NCBI RefSeq assembly: GCF_943913915.1
Contig: NZ_CALUAA010000001.1
Span: 62,001-126,000 of the forward strand
Origin: an uncultured Peptoniphilus sp.
Lineage (GTDB): Bacteria; Bacillota; Clostridia; Tissierellales; Peptoniphilaceae
Direction: 5' to 3'
Length of the DNA stretch: 64,000 nt
In this document: one piece after another, positions 25,764-35,290 of the stretch
How the letters are laid out: each line of letters begins with the position of its first letter
Position numbering within the stretch: position 1 is the stretch's first letter
Program-made: the position numbers and the translations under genes
Notes under the pieces: model-generated
Database searches by the model: none
What the model saw: the letters and a program-made list of their open reading frames with translations, nothing else
What the model was told of the DNA's origin: nothing

Positions 25764-26381
25764 GTGTCTAAAGGTTTTTTATTGGTACTTTCCGGTCCGT
25801 CGGGAAGCGGCAAGGGAACGGTAAGCGAAGCGCTCATGGCGAAAAACGAAGAAGTTAAGTTTTCAACATCTGTCACCACGCGAAAACCGAGGGTGATGGA
25901 AGTAGACGGTGAGAACTATTTCTTTAAAACCGAGGAAGAGTTTAAAGAAATGGTTAAAAACGACGAACTGCTCGAATACGCCCATGTGCATACCAATTAC
26001 TATGGAACCCCCAAAGAATTTGTCTTTAATGAAATCGAGAAGGGTGAAATTGTACTTCTTGAAATCGATGTTCAAGGCGCTCTTCAGATTAAAGAAAAAT
26101 ATAAAGAAGCCGTGTTTATCTTCCTCCTGCCCCCTACGATGGAAGAATTAAAGCAACGCATTGTGAGTCGAGGGACGGAAAGCGAAAAAGATATTGAGAC
26201 GCGTTTTTCCAATGCCTTTAAGGAGCTGGATTTCGTCGGCGAATACGACTATTTCGTCGTCAATGATAAAGTGGAGCAAGCGGTTCTTGATATTGAAAAT
26301 ATTATTGCGGCGGAAAAACTCCGCGTCAAACGATACAACGATATTAAAAAAGATATTGTAGAAAGAAGGTCGATACGATGA
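25764..26381 (+). CDS. gmk: Guanylate kinase
   Basis: Phosphorylates GMP to GDP. P-loop SGPSGSGKGTV (residues 9-19), the GMP-binding TSVTTRKPR and EVDGENYFF, then EIDVQGALQIK. Length 205 aa is standard. The start is GTG at 25764 with a GGCGGT SD; no ATG lies near the required N-terminus. It shares an ATGA overlap with rpoZ. Confidence 0.96.
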   Translation: MSKGFLLVLSGPSGSGKGTVSEALMAKNEEVKFSTSVTTRKPRVMEVDGENYFFKTEEEFKEMVKNDELLEYAHVHTNYYGTPKEFVFNEIEKGEIVLLEIDVQGALQIKEKYKEAVFIFLLPPTMEELKQRIVSRGTESEKDIETRFSNAFKELDFVGEYDYFVVNDKVEQAVLDIENIIAAEKLRVKRYNDIKKDIVERRSIR

Positions 26382-26665
26382 ATATTATGTCCTTTGGAGA
26401 AATTGCAAAGATCACCGACAGTCGCTATGAACTGGCGACGCTCGTTTCCAACAGAGCGAGAGAGATTGTTGACGGTGATGATTCTCTAATCGATACCGAT
26501 CTTGATAATCCTGTGTCCATTTCCATGGAAGAGGTTTATAAAGGGGCGGTAAAATTTACCACCAAGGAACGTTTTGAAGAAATTCAAGCGGAAAAGGAAC
26601 GTCGTGCCGAAGCATTAAGACGTGAGCTTGCACAAAGCGAGGGAGAGGAAGAAGAGGATGAGTAA
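26378..26665 (+). CDS. rpoZ: DNA-directed RNA polymerase subunit omega
   Basis: The smallest core RNA polymerase subunit, which clamps the beta-prime C-terminus and helps assembly. The segment DSRYELATLVSNRAREI (about residues 14-30) is the conserved omega core, followed by PVSISMEEVYKGAVKF. It is 95 aa with an acidic tail ending EGEEEEDE that overlaps the coaBC start by eight bases. Neighbourhood gmk-rpoZ-coaBC supports the call. Confidence 0.9.
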   Translation: MNIMSFGEIAKITDSRYELATLVSNRAREIVDGDDSLIDTDLDNPVSISMEEVYKGAVKFTTKERFEEIQAEKERRAEALRRELAQSEGEEEEDE

Positions 26666-27851
26666 ACATGTTCTTCTCGGGGTTACCGGAGGAATCAGCG
26701 TTTATAAATCACCGGGTATTGTCAGCCGTTTAAAAAAGATGGGAATCGAAGTGCGTGTGGTTATGACGGAACACGCCACGGAATTTGTAACGCCTCTTAC
26801 TTTTCAAACGATGAGCAATGAAGTGGTCCATGTGGAAATGTTTAATCAGCTTTCCAATATGGATGTGGAACATATTTCTCTTGCGAAGTGGGCGGATTGT
26901 ATGATCATTGCACCGGCTACGGCCAATACGATTTCCAAGCTCGCTTACGGCATCGCCGACAACATGCTCACCACTGTCGCCATGGCTACGAAAGCGAAGA
27001 TTATAATCGCTCCGGCGATGAATACCAATATGCTCGAAGCTGAATCCACTCAAGAGGCTCTTAGAATTTTAAGAAGCAGAGAAAATGTGAAAATTTTACC
27101 CACGGCAGAAGGTTTACTGGCCTGCCAAGATGTGGGATCCGGAAAAATGCTCGATCCCGATGAGATTGTTGATTATATTTTAGAAGCTCTGACGCCGAAG
27201 ACAATGGAAGGTGTGGAGCTTACAGTAACGGCAGGGCCGACGAAAGAGCGGATGGATCCCGTGCGCTTTTTAAGCAATCACAGCAGCGGTAAGACAGGCT
27301 ATGCCATCGCCGTGGAGGCGCGTAATCGCGGCGCCAAGGTGCACCTGATAAGCGGCCCTACCCATCTTAAGAGACCGAGAGATGTGGACTTTATCAGCGT
27401 AGAGAGTACGCAGGAGATGTACGATGCCGTAAAGAGTGTATTTTCAACGAGCGATGTCTTGATAAAATCTGCGGCACCGAGTGACTATAAGCCGGCCCAT
27501 TACGCCAATGAGAAGATTAAAAAAAGCGGCGGAGACAATATGACTGTCGAGTTTTCGCCCAATCCGGACATTGCCAAACATTTCGGGAATATAAAAGGTG
27601 ACCGTGTCGTCGTCGGTTTTGCTGCCGAAAGTCATAATATGACGGAGTACGCCAAGAAAAAATTAGAGAGTAAAAACTTTGATTTTATTGTCGCCAATAA
27701 TATTTGCGAAGAAAATGCCGGATTCGGAAGCGAGACCAATCATGTCAAAATCTTCTCATCCGACGGTAGTGAAGAAGATCTCCCCATGATGGAAAAATCG
27801 GAACTGGCCGGGAAAATTTTAGATCGCGTAACAGAGAACTTGAAAAGCTAG
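26658..27851 (+). CDS. coaBC: Bifunctional CoaBC (PPC decarboxylase / PPC synthetase)
   Basis: Two successive steps of coenzyme A synthesis: phosphopantothenate to 4'-phosphopantothenoylcysteine, then decarboxylation to phosphopantetheine. The N-terminal flavin domain has GVTGGISVYK (residues 6-15) and PAMNTNML; the C-terminal domain begins near residue 185 with VTAGPTKERMDPVRFLSNHSSGKTGY. The start at 26658 (MSKHVLLG) matches the family; the 12-residue in-frame extension would lie in rpoZ. CoaD, a later step, is at 45476. Confidence 0.95.
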   Translation: MSKHVLLGVTGGISVYKSPGIVSRLKKMGIEVRVVMTEHATEFVTPLTFQTMSNEVVHVEMFNQLSNMDVEHISLAKWADCMIIAPATANTISKLAYGIADNMLTTVAMATKAKIIIAPAMNTNMLEAESTQEALRILRSRENVKILPTAEGLLACQDVGSGKMLDPDEIVDYILEALTPKTMEGVELTVTAGPTKERMDPVRFLSNHSSGKTGYAIAVEARNRGAKVHLISGPTHLKRPRDVDFISVESTQEMYDAVKSVFSTSDVLIKSAAPSDYKPAHYANEKIKKSGGDNMTVEFSPNPDIAKHFGNIKGDRVVVGFAAESHNMTEYAKKKLESKNFDFIVANNICEENAGFGSETNHVKIFSSDGSEEDLPMMEKSELAGKILDRVTENLKS

Positions 27852-27869
27852 CAGAGTCTAGCTTTTTTT
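27843..27869 (+). terminator. Intrinsic terminator after coaBC
   Basis: Nine-base-pair stem (27843-27851 with 27858-27866), CAGAGT loop and T tract. The stem includes the coaBC stop codon. No clear promoter is seen before priA, so read-through is likely. Confidence 0.75.
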
Positions 27870-27887
27870 ACATGCTGGGGAGTTCCT

Positions 27888-30197
27888 ATGATTGTAGATG
27901 TTTATATCGATAAGGCTTTGCCTCAAATCGATCAATTATATAGTTATACTTGGGACGGACACGGAGAATCTCTAATCGGCCGACGGGTCATCGTTCCCTT
28001 CGGCAGAGGCAACAAGATGGAGATGGCAGTTGTTCTTGCAGAACGGGAAGGTGAGGACACCGGACTTAAAGCGGTATCTGAGGTAGTGGATCATCGCCCT
28101 ATCCTATCGAAAAAAAGTATCGCCTTAGGTCTCGCCATGCGGGATCGCTTTTTAACATCTTATGTACAGTCTTTTCAGCCTTTGCTGCCGAAGTATGTAC
28201 TGGGAGAAACTATAGAAATTATAGTCAAAGAAAAGGATACAGAGACGACCTGCATATTAATGGGAGATCGTGGTAAACTCCCATCGAAAAAGTTGAATCC
28301 CGAAATGGAACCGCTTTTAAAAAAGGCTTTGGAAAACGAAGAGGTTTCTTTTTCTTTTGAATCATTAAACGGAGTTAAGGCGAGAAGGATTCCCCGCTTT
28401 CGTGCTCTATCGGAAAATGAAGCGGTCTTAACTGAGAAGCAAGAATGTGTTTTCAATTTACTCTTAAAAGATGGACCGCTTACAAAATCAGAAATCCGCG
28501 AGCGAACATCTTTTTCCGACGCTCCCTTAAACGGACTTTTAAAAAAAGGAGTAGTTGAAGAATCTTTTAAAGAAGATTTGAAAGGGGAGGTGCCCCCCAT
28601 CCTTCGCGAAGATCAAAAGAAGGTTATCAGCGATATATGGGATTCGAAAGAGAAAGTTCATCTCCTCCACGGCGCCACGGGATCCGGCAAGACTGAAGTT
28701 TATATGCAGCTTGCAGCCCATGCCATGAAAGAAGGGAAATCTTCTATGATCATAGTACCGGAAATCGGTCTCGCAACGCAGATGGTACAACGTTTAAAAT
28801 CTCGCTTTCCCGGCAAGGTTGACATTCTTCACTCCAAGCGCAGTCAAGGTGAAAAGGCAACATCATGGATCCGCCTTAAGACGGAACCGGGACGCATTCT
28901 CGTCGGTGCTCGCTCGGCGGTTTTTGCGCCCATAGAAAAACTCGGCTATATTTTTATCGACGAAGAGCAGGAGGAATCCTACGACTATCAGGAGGGCCTC
29001 CGCTATGATGTACGTACTGTGGCGGAAATGCGCGTCCGAATCGACGATGCAAAGGTGGTTTACGGCTCCGCTACGCCCTCGATCGCTATGTATTCAAGGG
29101 TGGATCTCGATCTTCAAAAACACGATCTTGTGGGGAATTCTGATACCGCTCATAATCATTTAGAAATGAATGTCGTGGACATGCGGGAAGAGATTTTAAG
29201 AGGCAACACGGATATTTTATCTTCTGAAATGGTGGAAGGCTTACACGAAACTCTGAAGAATAAAAAGCAGGCGATCTTATTTATTAACAGAAGAGGGTTC
29301 AGTCATTTCGTGAGCTGTCGCAGTTGCGGCTATGTGATCGAATGTGACGCCTGTGATATTTCCATGGTCTATCACAGAAAAACCGGGCGATTGCACTGCC
29401 ACTACTGTGGCCGCACAAAGCCCTATCCTGTGACCTGTCCCTCCTGCGGAAGCGAGTACCTTCGTCAATTCGGTATCGGTACGGAGCAGGTGGAATCATG
29501 GATACAAAACCATTTTCCTGATGCCCGTGTTGTGCGTATGGACAAAGATACGATGGCGCAAAAGGGTAAATTTGATGCCCTGTACCGTGCCATGAACGAG
29601 GGAGAAATCGATATTTTGGTGGGAACGCAAATGCTCGCCAAGGGTTTGGATTTTAAAAATGTAGATTTTGTCGGCGTCGTAGCAGCAGATCTTTCCCTCT
29701 TTATCTCCGATTACCGGGCACAGGAGAAAACCTTTCAACTTTTAACCCAAGTAGCGGGTCGTGCAGGACGAGGCGAGAGGAAGGGAAGGGTCGTTATTCA
29801 GACCTATAATCCCGACAATTACAGCATCCAATATGCCAAAGGACGCCACTACGACCGCTTTTATCACCGGGAAATGGAGGAGCGTAAACAGTTTTTATAT
29901 CCGCCTTTTGTGCGTCTTTTAAAAATTCATGTGAGAGGTCTCGGAAATGTAAATCAAACGGCCAATAACTGGATGAAGACTTTAGAGGCGATTAATCGCC
30001 ATCATCACATGAACATTCAAATCGGCGCGCCGGTGGAACAGCCCCGCATTCAAAACAGAGAGCATATGTCTTTGACGGCTAAAATATTCCCCAAAGAGTA
30101 TCAAACTTTTTTAAAGATCTTTAAACGGGTATTAATGCATTATTATAGATCGACAACAGAGAAAAACATTTATGTTACCATCGAATTAGACGGATAG
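27888..30197 (+). CDS. priA: Primosomal protein N' (replication restart helicase PriA)
   Basis: Reloads the replisome at stalled forks. The N-terminal 3' DNA-binding domain is followed by the helicase: Walker A HGATGSGKTEVYM (about residues 262-274), motif II IDEEQEESYDY and motif VI VAGRAGRGER. Eight zinc-binding cysteines occur between CRSCGYVIECDAC and CPSCGSEY in the usual insertion. Motif II reads DEEQ where most PriA proteins have DEEH. Length 769 aa is normal. GGGGAG precedes the ATG. Confidence 0.96.
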   Translation: MIVDVYIDKALPQIDQLYSYTWDGHGESLIGRRVIVPFGRGNKMEMAVVLAEREGEDTGLKAVSEVVDHRPILSKKSIALGLAMRDRFLTSYVQSFQPLLPKYVLGETIEIIVKEKDTETTCILMGDRGKLPSKKLNPEMEPLLKKALENEEVSFSFESLNGVKARRIPRFRALSENEAVLTEKQECVFNLLLKDGPLTKSEIRERTSFSDAPLNGLLKKGVVEESFKEDLKGEVPPILREDQKKVISDIWDSKEKVHLLHGATGSGKTEVYMQLAAHAMKEGKSSMIIVPEIGLATQMVQRLKSRFPGKVDILHSKRSQGEKATSWIRLKTEPGRILVGARSAVFAPIEKLGYIFIDEEQEESYDYQEGLRYDVRTVAEMRVRIDDAKVVYGSATPSIAMYSRVDLDLQKHDLVGNSDTAHNHLEMNVVDMREEILRGNTDILSSEMVEGLHETLKNKKQAILFINRRGFSHFVSCRSCGYVIECDACDISMVYHRKTGRLHCHYCGRTKPYPVTCPSCGSEYLRQFGIGTEQVESWIQNHFPDARVVRMDKDTMAQKGKFDALYRAMNEGEIDILVGTQMLAKGLDFKNVDFVGVVAADLSLFISDYRAQEKTFQLLTQVAGRAGRGERKGRVVIQTYNPDNYSIQYAKGRHYDRFYHREMEERKQFLYPPFVRLLKIHVRGLGNVNQTANNWMKTLEAINRHHHMNIQIGAPVEQPRIQNREHMSLTAKIFPKEYQTFLKIFKRVLMHYYRSTTEKNIYVTIELDG

Positions 30198-30211
30198 TAG
30201 GAGAGTGAACA

Positions 30212-30694
30212 ATGGCTATTTTAAGAATCAGAACAGATGAAGATCCGATTTTAAGAAAGAAATCTCGAGAAATCGAAACATTTGACGATAGCTTAAAACA
30301 ATTAATAGATGATATGTATGAAACCATGTATCAAGCAGAAGGCGTCGGTCTTGCGGCGGTGCAAATCGGAAAATTGAAGCGCATGCTTGTTATCGACGAT
30401 TATGAAGGCTCAAAGCTTGTTATGATTAATCCGAAACGCGTTGAAGAATCCGGCGACGTCGAAGCCTTGGAGGGCTGTCTGAGCGTGCCCGAGCGCGTAG
30501 GAAAAGTAAAGCGCTTTGAAACGGTAAAAGTGGAATATCAAACGGCAGACGGTGAAGAAACCGCAATAGAAGCGGAAGGATTTTTGGCTCGTATCATTCA
30601 ACACGAAATGGATCATTTAGACGGCATTCTCTATACCGATCTTGCGGAAGAGATGTACGATGTCAATAAGGACAACGGCGAGGATCAAAAATGA
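30212..30694 (+). CDS. def: Peptide deformylase
   Basis: Removes the formyl group from nascent N-formyl-methionyl proteins using Fe2+ or Zn2+. The three motifs are present in order: GVGLAAVQIG (about residues 46-55), EGCLSVPE with the metal-binding Cys, and QHEMDHLDG with the two His ligands and catalytic Glu. Motif 1 has V where P is usual. Length 160 aa. It overlaps fmt by four bases; the two enzymes act at opposite ends of the formyl-Met cycle. Confidence 0.97.
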   Translation: MAILRIRTDEDPILRKKSREIETFDDSLKQLIDDMYETMYQAEGVGLAAVQIGKLKRMLVIDDYEGSKLVMINPKRVEESGDVEALEGCLSVPERVGKVKRFETVKVEYQTADGEETAIEAEGFLARIIQHEMDHLDGILYTDLAEEMYDVNKDNGEDQK

Positions 30695-31611
30695 AACTAA
30701 AAAGTATTTTTTTCGGCACGCCGGAATTTGCCATCCCCACTTTAAATGCTCTGGCTGAGCTTACGGATCTCAGATTAGTAGTTACACAGGAAGATAAACG
30801 TAAGGGTAGGGGCAAAAAACTTCTACCGACACCTGTAAAGGAAAGAGCGCAAGCTTTAAATATTCCCGTCTACCAGCCGGAAAACATTAATACACCTGAG
30901 GCCCTTCAGAGGTTAAGGGATGAGGATCCTGATCTCTTTATTGTCGTGGCGTACGGTCAAATTCTTAAGAAGGAACTTTTAGAAATCCCTAAGCGCTATA
31001 TTATGAACGTTCACAGCTCGCTTCTTCCTCGACACCGGGGAGCGGCACCGATGCAGTGGGCGATTTTAGCGGGAGATGAAAAGACGGGCGTAAGCTTTAT
31101 GCAGATTGAAGAGGGCCTTGACAGCGGTCCGGTTTATGATACACGCTCTATTGAAATCGGAGATAAAAATTTCGGAGAAGTGCACGACTTACTTGCCGAT
31201 ATGGGTGCCGATCTTTTAAAACAGTTTATCCAAGACATGGAAAGCGGAGAGATTACCCTTAATGAACAGGATGATTCATTGGCCACCTATGCATCGAAGA
31301 TCGACGATGACTTACTGGCAATCGATGCGAGAGGGCTCACAGCTGATGAGGCTCTTAGGAAAGTGCGGGCATTTTCCCCTGAGCCCGGCGCGCATTTTAT
31401 GATGCAGGGGGAAAGGCTCAAAATTTATGAAGCTGAAAGAAGCGATGAAGATCTCGCTCCCGGCGAGTTTAAGTCGACAAAGAAAAAGCTTTTTATTGGG
31501 ATGAAGGAAGGTTCACTTTCCATTAAAGAACTTCAACGACCCGGTAAAAAACGGATGCCTGTAGGTTCTTATCTAGCCGGCGCTCATTTGCCTGAAAGAG
31601 GTGAAGTATAA
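30691..31611 (+). CDS. fmt: Methionyl-tRNA formyltransferase
   Basis: Formylates initiator Met-tRNA with 10-formyl-THF. The core NVHSSLLPRHRGAAPMQWAI with catalytic N-H and the later GLDSGPV are diagnostic, and the N-terminal FFGTPEFA (residues 8-15) is the family start. The C-terminal OB-like domain begins near residue 205. Length 306 aa is typical. It shares one base with the next gene (TAATG). Confidence 0.97.
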   Translation: MKLKSIFFGTPEFAIPTLNALAELTDLRLVVTQEDKRKGRGKKLLPTPVKERAQALNIPVYQPENINTPEALQRLRDEDPDLFIVVAYGQILKKELLEIPKRYIMNVHSSLLPRHRGAAPMQWAILAGDEKTGVSFMQIEEGLDSGPVYDTRSIEIGDKNFGEVHDLLADMGADLLKQFIQDMESGEITLNEQDDSLATYASKIDDDLLAIDARGLTADEALRKVRAFSPEPGAHFMMQGERLKIYEAERSDEDLAPGEFKSTKKKLFIGMKEGSLSIKELQRPGKKRMPVGSYLAGAHLPERGEV

Positions 31612-32297
31612 TGTATGGTTATTACGGTTATGACATTCAATATCTTATTTATCTTCTACCGGGTATGCTGCTTGCAATGTATGCCCAGGCAAAGATTAAA
31701 ACCAATTTCGAAACTTATAGCAAAGTAGTAAATTCAAAGGGTCTCACCGGAGAGACGGCGGCCCGTCAAATTCTCTCGAGCTACCATATCGACGATGTTC
31801 GGGTGGAGCGAGTTAAGGGATCTCTAACAGACCATTACGATCCTACAAAAAATATACTCCGTTTAAGTGAATCGGTTTACGATTCTACATCCATTGCCGC
31901 TATAGGTGTTGCAGCCCATGAAGTGGGCCATGCGATTCAGCATCACATCGGTTATGCACCTTTAAAATTTAGAAACGCCATAGTACCTGCTGCAAATATC
32001 GGTTCCAATCTTTCCTTTTTATTTGTATTTATAGGATTAATGGCCTTTAGACCGCTGCTTAAAATTGGCATTGCCTTATTTGCAATTACCGTATTGTTTC
32101 AACTTCTTACCCTTCCTGTAGAATATGATGCCAGTCGTCGTGCCAAGGTTATATTACGAGACGGAATTTTATCGGGACAGGAAATGGAAGGTGTGGAGAA
32201 AGTCTTATCCGCTGCAGCACTTACCTATGTAGCAAGTCTTGTTACCGCTATCGGTACACTTCTTAGATTTCTATCTTTGGACAGGAGACGTAACTGA
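31611..32297 (+). CDS. yugP: YugP family membrane zinc metallopeptidase
   Basis: A membrane protein of 228 aa with the zinc motif AAHEVGHAIQH (about residues 102-112) between an N-terminal helix and two C-terminal hydrophobic hairpins. This matches the neutral zinc metallopeptidase family of B. subtilis YugP. The LPVEYDASRRAKVIL segment probably supplies the third zinc ligand, as in HtpX-like proteins. Substrates are unknown. It is embedded with one-base overlaps between fmt and rsmB, a common place for it in Clostridia. Confidence 0.87.
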   Translation: MYGYYGYDIQYLIYLLPGMLLAMYAQAKIKTNFETYSKVVNSKGLTGETAARQILSSYHIDDVRVERVKGSLTDHYDPTKNILRLSESVYDSTSIAAIGVAAHEVGHAIQHHIGYAPLKFRNAIVPAANIGSNLSFLFVFIGLMAFRPLLKIGIALFAITVLFQLLTLPVEYDASRRAKVILRDGILSGQEMEGVEKVLSAAALTYVASLVTAIGTLLRFLSLDRRRN

Positions 32298-33580
32298 TGC
32301 GAAATCCGAGATTTACCGCTCTGAAGACGCTGCAAAGAGTATCTCAAGGCGAATTTATTCAGGACGCATTCGACCGAAAAGGACTAAGCCCGAAAGATGA
32401 GCGATTGGCTGAAACTATTATTAACGGCACGGTTCAACATGAACTTTTTCTCGACTATATCATCGATAAATTCGTTTCGACACCCTCAAATTTGCAAGAT
32501 AATATTCGCATTATCTTAAGGATGGGGATTTATCAGCTGCACTTTCTCGATCGCGTTCCGGATCGGGCGGTAGTTGATGAAAGCGTCAAGCTTGCCAAAA
32601 AAATTGCTAATAAAGGAGCGGCAGGACTTGTAAACGGCGTGCTCCGTTCCGTTCTTCGTAAAGGGGAAGACGCCTATAGGATTGAGACGGAAGACGATAT
32701 ACGCTACCTCTCCTTACGATACAGCTTTTCGGAAGAATGGGTGCGGTATTTTAAAACTTTGTTGGGAGAGGACGTTGAAAATTTTCTCGCCTCTACTTTT
32801 AATCCCGCTCCTGTTACACTCCGACCCGTTCACATGGAAAAACAAACTCTTCAAAAAAGATTAAGTGACGAGGGTTTTGAGACAAGTGAATCGATGCTCG
32901 GGGAATATGCCCTTAACGTGAAAAATCCTCGAGGGTTGTTTGATTCTAAAGCGTTTCAAGACGGAATGTTTTATGTTCAAGACGGCGCCTCTCAAGAGGT
33001 TGTGTCGTTGTTCACAAAAGATAGTGACGCCGAAGCCTTGGATTTGTGCGCCGCTCCCGGAGGTAAGAGTTTTCAAATGGCTGAAATATTTCGCCACGTC
33101 GACAGTTGCGACAGCAGTGCCAAGCGTTTGAAGCTAATGGATGAAAATATTAAGCGGCTCGGATATGACAATATAACCACCCAAGTGCGAAATGCCAAGA
33201 CGCCTCTACCTAAAAAGACATATGAACGCATCTTAGTGGACGCACCTTGCTCGGGATTGGGTCTTTTGCGCAGAAAGCCTGAGATAAAGAATCGTATAAA
33301 AATGGATGACGTCTTACATTTAGCGAGAACTCAACGTCTTATCTTGGAAAACGCCTATGGTGCCCTGGCCCCCGGTGGAGAGTTGGTTTACAGCACCTGC
33401 ACCGTAACAGTGGAGGAAAACGAAGGGGTTTTGACGTCTTTTTTAAAGGATCACCCGGAGTGTACCTTAAGGGAAAAGGGCATACGTTACTGGCCCTATC
33501 AGAAAAACTGCGACGGTTTTTCAATGGCCGTGATCGTAAGAAAGGAAGACTATGCACTGGATGGAAATGACGCCGATTGA
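32297..33580 (+). CDS. rsmB: 16S rRNA (cytosine-967-C5)-methyltransferase
   Basis: Methylates C967 (E. coli numbering) of 16S rRNA with SAM. An N-terminal NusB-like domain (about residues 1-140) precedes the NSUN methyltransferase domain. The SAM motif is DLCAAPGGKSFQMAE and the two catalytic cysteines are in DAPCSGLG and YSTCTVTVEENE. Length 427 aa is normal. One-base overlap with yugP (TGATG) and a 29-base overlap with rlmN. Confidence 0.95.
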   Translation: MRNPRFTALKTLQRVSQGEFIQDAFDRKGLSPKDERLAETIINGTVQHELFLDYIIDKFVSTPSNLQDNIRIILRMGIYQLHFLDRVPDRAVVDESVKLAKKIANKGAAGLVNGVLRSVLRKGEDAYRIETEDDIRYLSLRYSFSEEWVRYFKTLLGEDVENFLASTFNPAPVTLRPVHMEKQTLQKRLSDEGFETSESMLGEYALNVKNPRGLFDSKAFQDGMFYVQDGASQEVVSLFTKDSDAEALDLCAAPGGKSFQMAEIFRHVDSCDSSAKRLKLMDENIKRLGYDNITTQVRNAKTPLPKKTYERILVDAPCSGLGLLRRKPEIKNRIKMDDVLHLARTQRLILENAYGALAPGGELVYSTCTVTVEENEGVLTSFLKDHPECTLREKGIRYWPYQKNCDGFSMAVIVRKEDYALDGNDAD

Positions 33581-34577
33581 GCTGAAAGACTATATGGTAT
33601 CTCTTGATGAAAAACCGTTTAGAGGTACTCAGCTTTTTGAGGGCATACACAAACAGCGAAAAAGTCTCGGAGAAATGAGTAACATCTCCAAGGAAACAAT
33701 CGAAAAATTACCTGAGGAGCTTAAATGCATAGAAATTGTAAAACGTCTCAGTTCAAAACTGGATGATACGAAGAAATACCTCTATCAATTAAGCGACGGA
33801 GAAATCATCGAAGGCGTTTTGATGAAATACCATCACGGATACAGTCTCTGTGTCTCGACTCAGGTTGGTTGCCGTATGGGCTGCAGATTTTGTGTTTCAA
33901 CTTTAAACGGAAAGATACGCGATCTTCGTCCCTACGAGATGCTCTCACAAGTTTATGAAGTAGAACGAACTGAAGATGTATCCATCTCTAATATTATTTT
34001 AATGGGCAGTGGCGAACCCTTCGACAATACGGATAATGTTTTTCGCTTTTTGCATCTCTTACATGATCCGAAGGGAAAAAACATGAGTTACCGCAATATG
34101 ACCATATCCACTTGCGGCCTTACGGAGGGGATAGAGCACTTAATCGAAGAAGATATTCCCGCGAATCTGGCGATAAGCCTTCATGAAACTGAACAGAAAG
34201 ATCGTGAAGCTCTTATGCCCATTGCTAAGCGCTACTCTCTAGACGATTTATTCGATATTCTTCGACGCTATGATGATGAGACGGGTCAGAGAGTGACCCT
34301 TGAGTATACTTTGATCGAAGGTAAAAACGACTCTATGAAAAATGTGGAGGAACTTGCCGGATGGACCAAGGGGATGCGGTGTCATATTAATCTGATTCCC
34401 CTCAATTCTACGAGCCATTTTTCTCACACAAAACCCGATCGCAGTCATATTCTTCGCTTTCAAAGGGAGTTGTCCCAAAGAGGCGTATCGTGTACAATAC
34501 GAAGAGAATTAGGCAGCGATATTCAGGCCAGTTGCGGCCAATTAAAGGCCGGTACAACGATAGAAGAAACAAGGTGA
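33552..34577 (+). CDS. rlmN: 23S rRNA (adenine-2503-C2)-methyltransferase
   Basis: A radical SAM enzyme methylating A2503 of 23S rRNA and A37 of some tRNAs. The CxxxCxxC cluster ligands are C107, C111 and C114 (GCRMGCRFC) and the methyl-carrying cysteine is C328 in QASCGQLKAG. The GSGEPFDN motif is also present (ligand to SAM). Start ATG at 33552 has AAGGAAG five bases upstream. Length 341 aa is typical. Confidence 0.97.
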   Translation: MHWMEMTPIELKDYMVSLDEKPFRGTQLFEGIHKQRKSLGEMSNISKETIEKLPEELKCIEIVKRLSSKLDDTKKYLYQLSDGEIIEGVLMKYHHGYSLCVSTQVGCRMGCRFCVSTLNGKIRDLRPYEMLSQVYEVERTEDVSISNIILMGSGEPFDNTDNVFRFLHLLHDPKGKNMSYRNMTISTCGLTEGIEHLIEEDIPANLAISLHETEQKDREALMPIAKRYSLDDLFDILRRYDDETGQRVTLEYTLIEGKNDSMKNVEELAGWTKGMRCHINLIPLNSTSHFSHTKPDRSHILRFQRELSQRGVSCTIRRELGSDIQASCGQLKAGTTIEETR

Positions 34578-34581
34578 TGCT

Positions 34582-35286
34582 ATGAAAATATCTGCTTATA
34601 GTCATATAGGTGGAAGAGATAACAACGAAGACAGTTACTATGTCGATCCTGAGGGAGATTTCGCTATTTTAGCCGACGGTATGGGAGGCCATGCCGCGGG
34701 CGAAAAGGCCAGTGAGCTCGCGGTTAACATTTTAAAAGACAAGCTGTCCACTCCGGTTAAAAATGAAAAGGAACTCCTGAATATATTAAATGACGGGGTT
34801 CGGGAAGCAAACCATCAAATTTTCAAAAGCTCCGCGGATCATTTGAAATATAGAGGTATGGGTACAACATTGAGTCTCATCTATCTTCTAGAGGATCAGC
34901 TTTATTACATTAATATCGGTGATTCCAGAATCTATGGGTATAAAGACGGCCTCTTTCAAATTTCAAAAGACGACAGCTTCGTAAATTATCTCGTTGATAT
35001 CGGAGATATATCTGAGGAAGAAGCAAGAGTCCACCCGAAGAAAAATGTACTCACGAAGGCCTTGGGTACGACAAAGGGCGTAGAGTTTCAAATAAGAAGC
35101 TTGGATGCCGATTTGCAATTCATCGTCTTATGCTCCGACGGCTTATCTGATGTCGTGGACTTCGACATCATAGCAAAGGTCTTAGAGAGTAGCGAAGGCG
35201 ACTACTCAAAACTGCTGGTCCAAGAAGCTTTGGATCGAAACGGACAAGATAATATAACGGTTATTGTCTTTAATAAGAGTAGGTGA
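34582..35286 (+). CDS. stp: PP2C-type Ser/Thr protein phosphatase (Stp/PrpC)
   Basis: Dephosphorylates targets of the adjacent PASTA kinase. The metal-binding PP2C motifs are NNEDSYYV (about residues 14-21), ADGMGGHAAGE, GDSRIYGY, CSDGLSD and GQDNITVI. Length 234 aa is right for bacterial Stp. It lies four bases after rlmN with AGGTGA as SD, and directly upstream of the kinase, the standard opposing pair. Confidence 0.95.
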   Translation: MKISAYSHIGGRDNNEDSYYVDPEGDFAILADGMGGHAAGEKASELAVNILKDKLSTPVKNEKELLNILNDGVREANHQIFKSSADHLKYRGMGTTLSLIYLLEDQLYYINIGDSRIYGYKDGLFQISKDDSFVNYLVDIGDISEEEARVHPKKNVLTKALGTTKGVEFQIRSLDADLQFIVLCSDGLSDVVDFDIIAKVLESSEGDYSKLLVQEALDRNGQDNITVIVFNKSR

Positions 35287-35290
35287 AAGA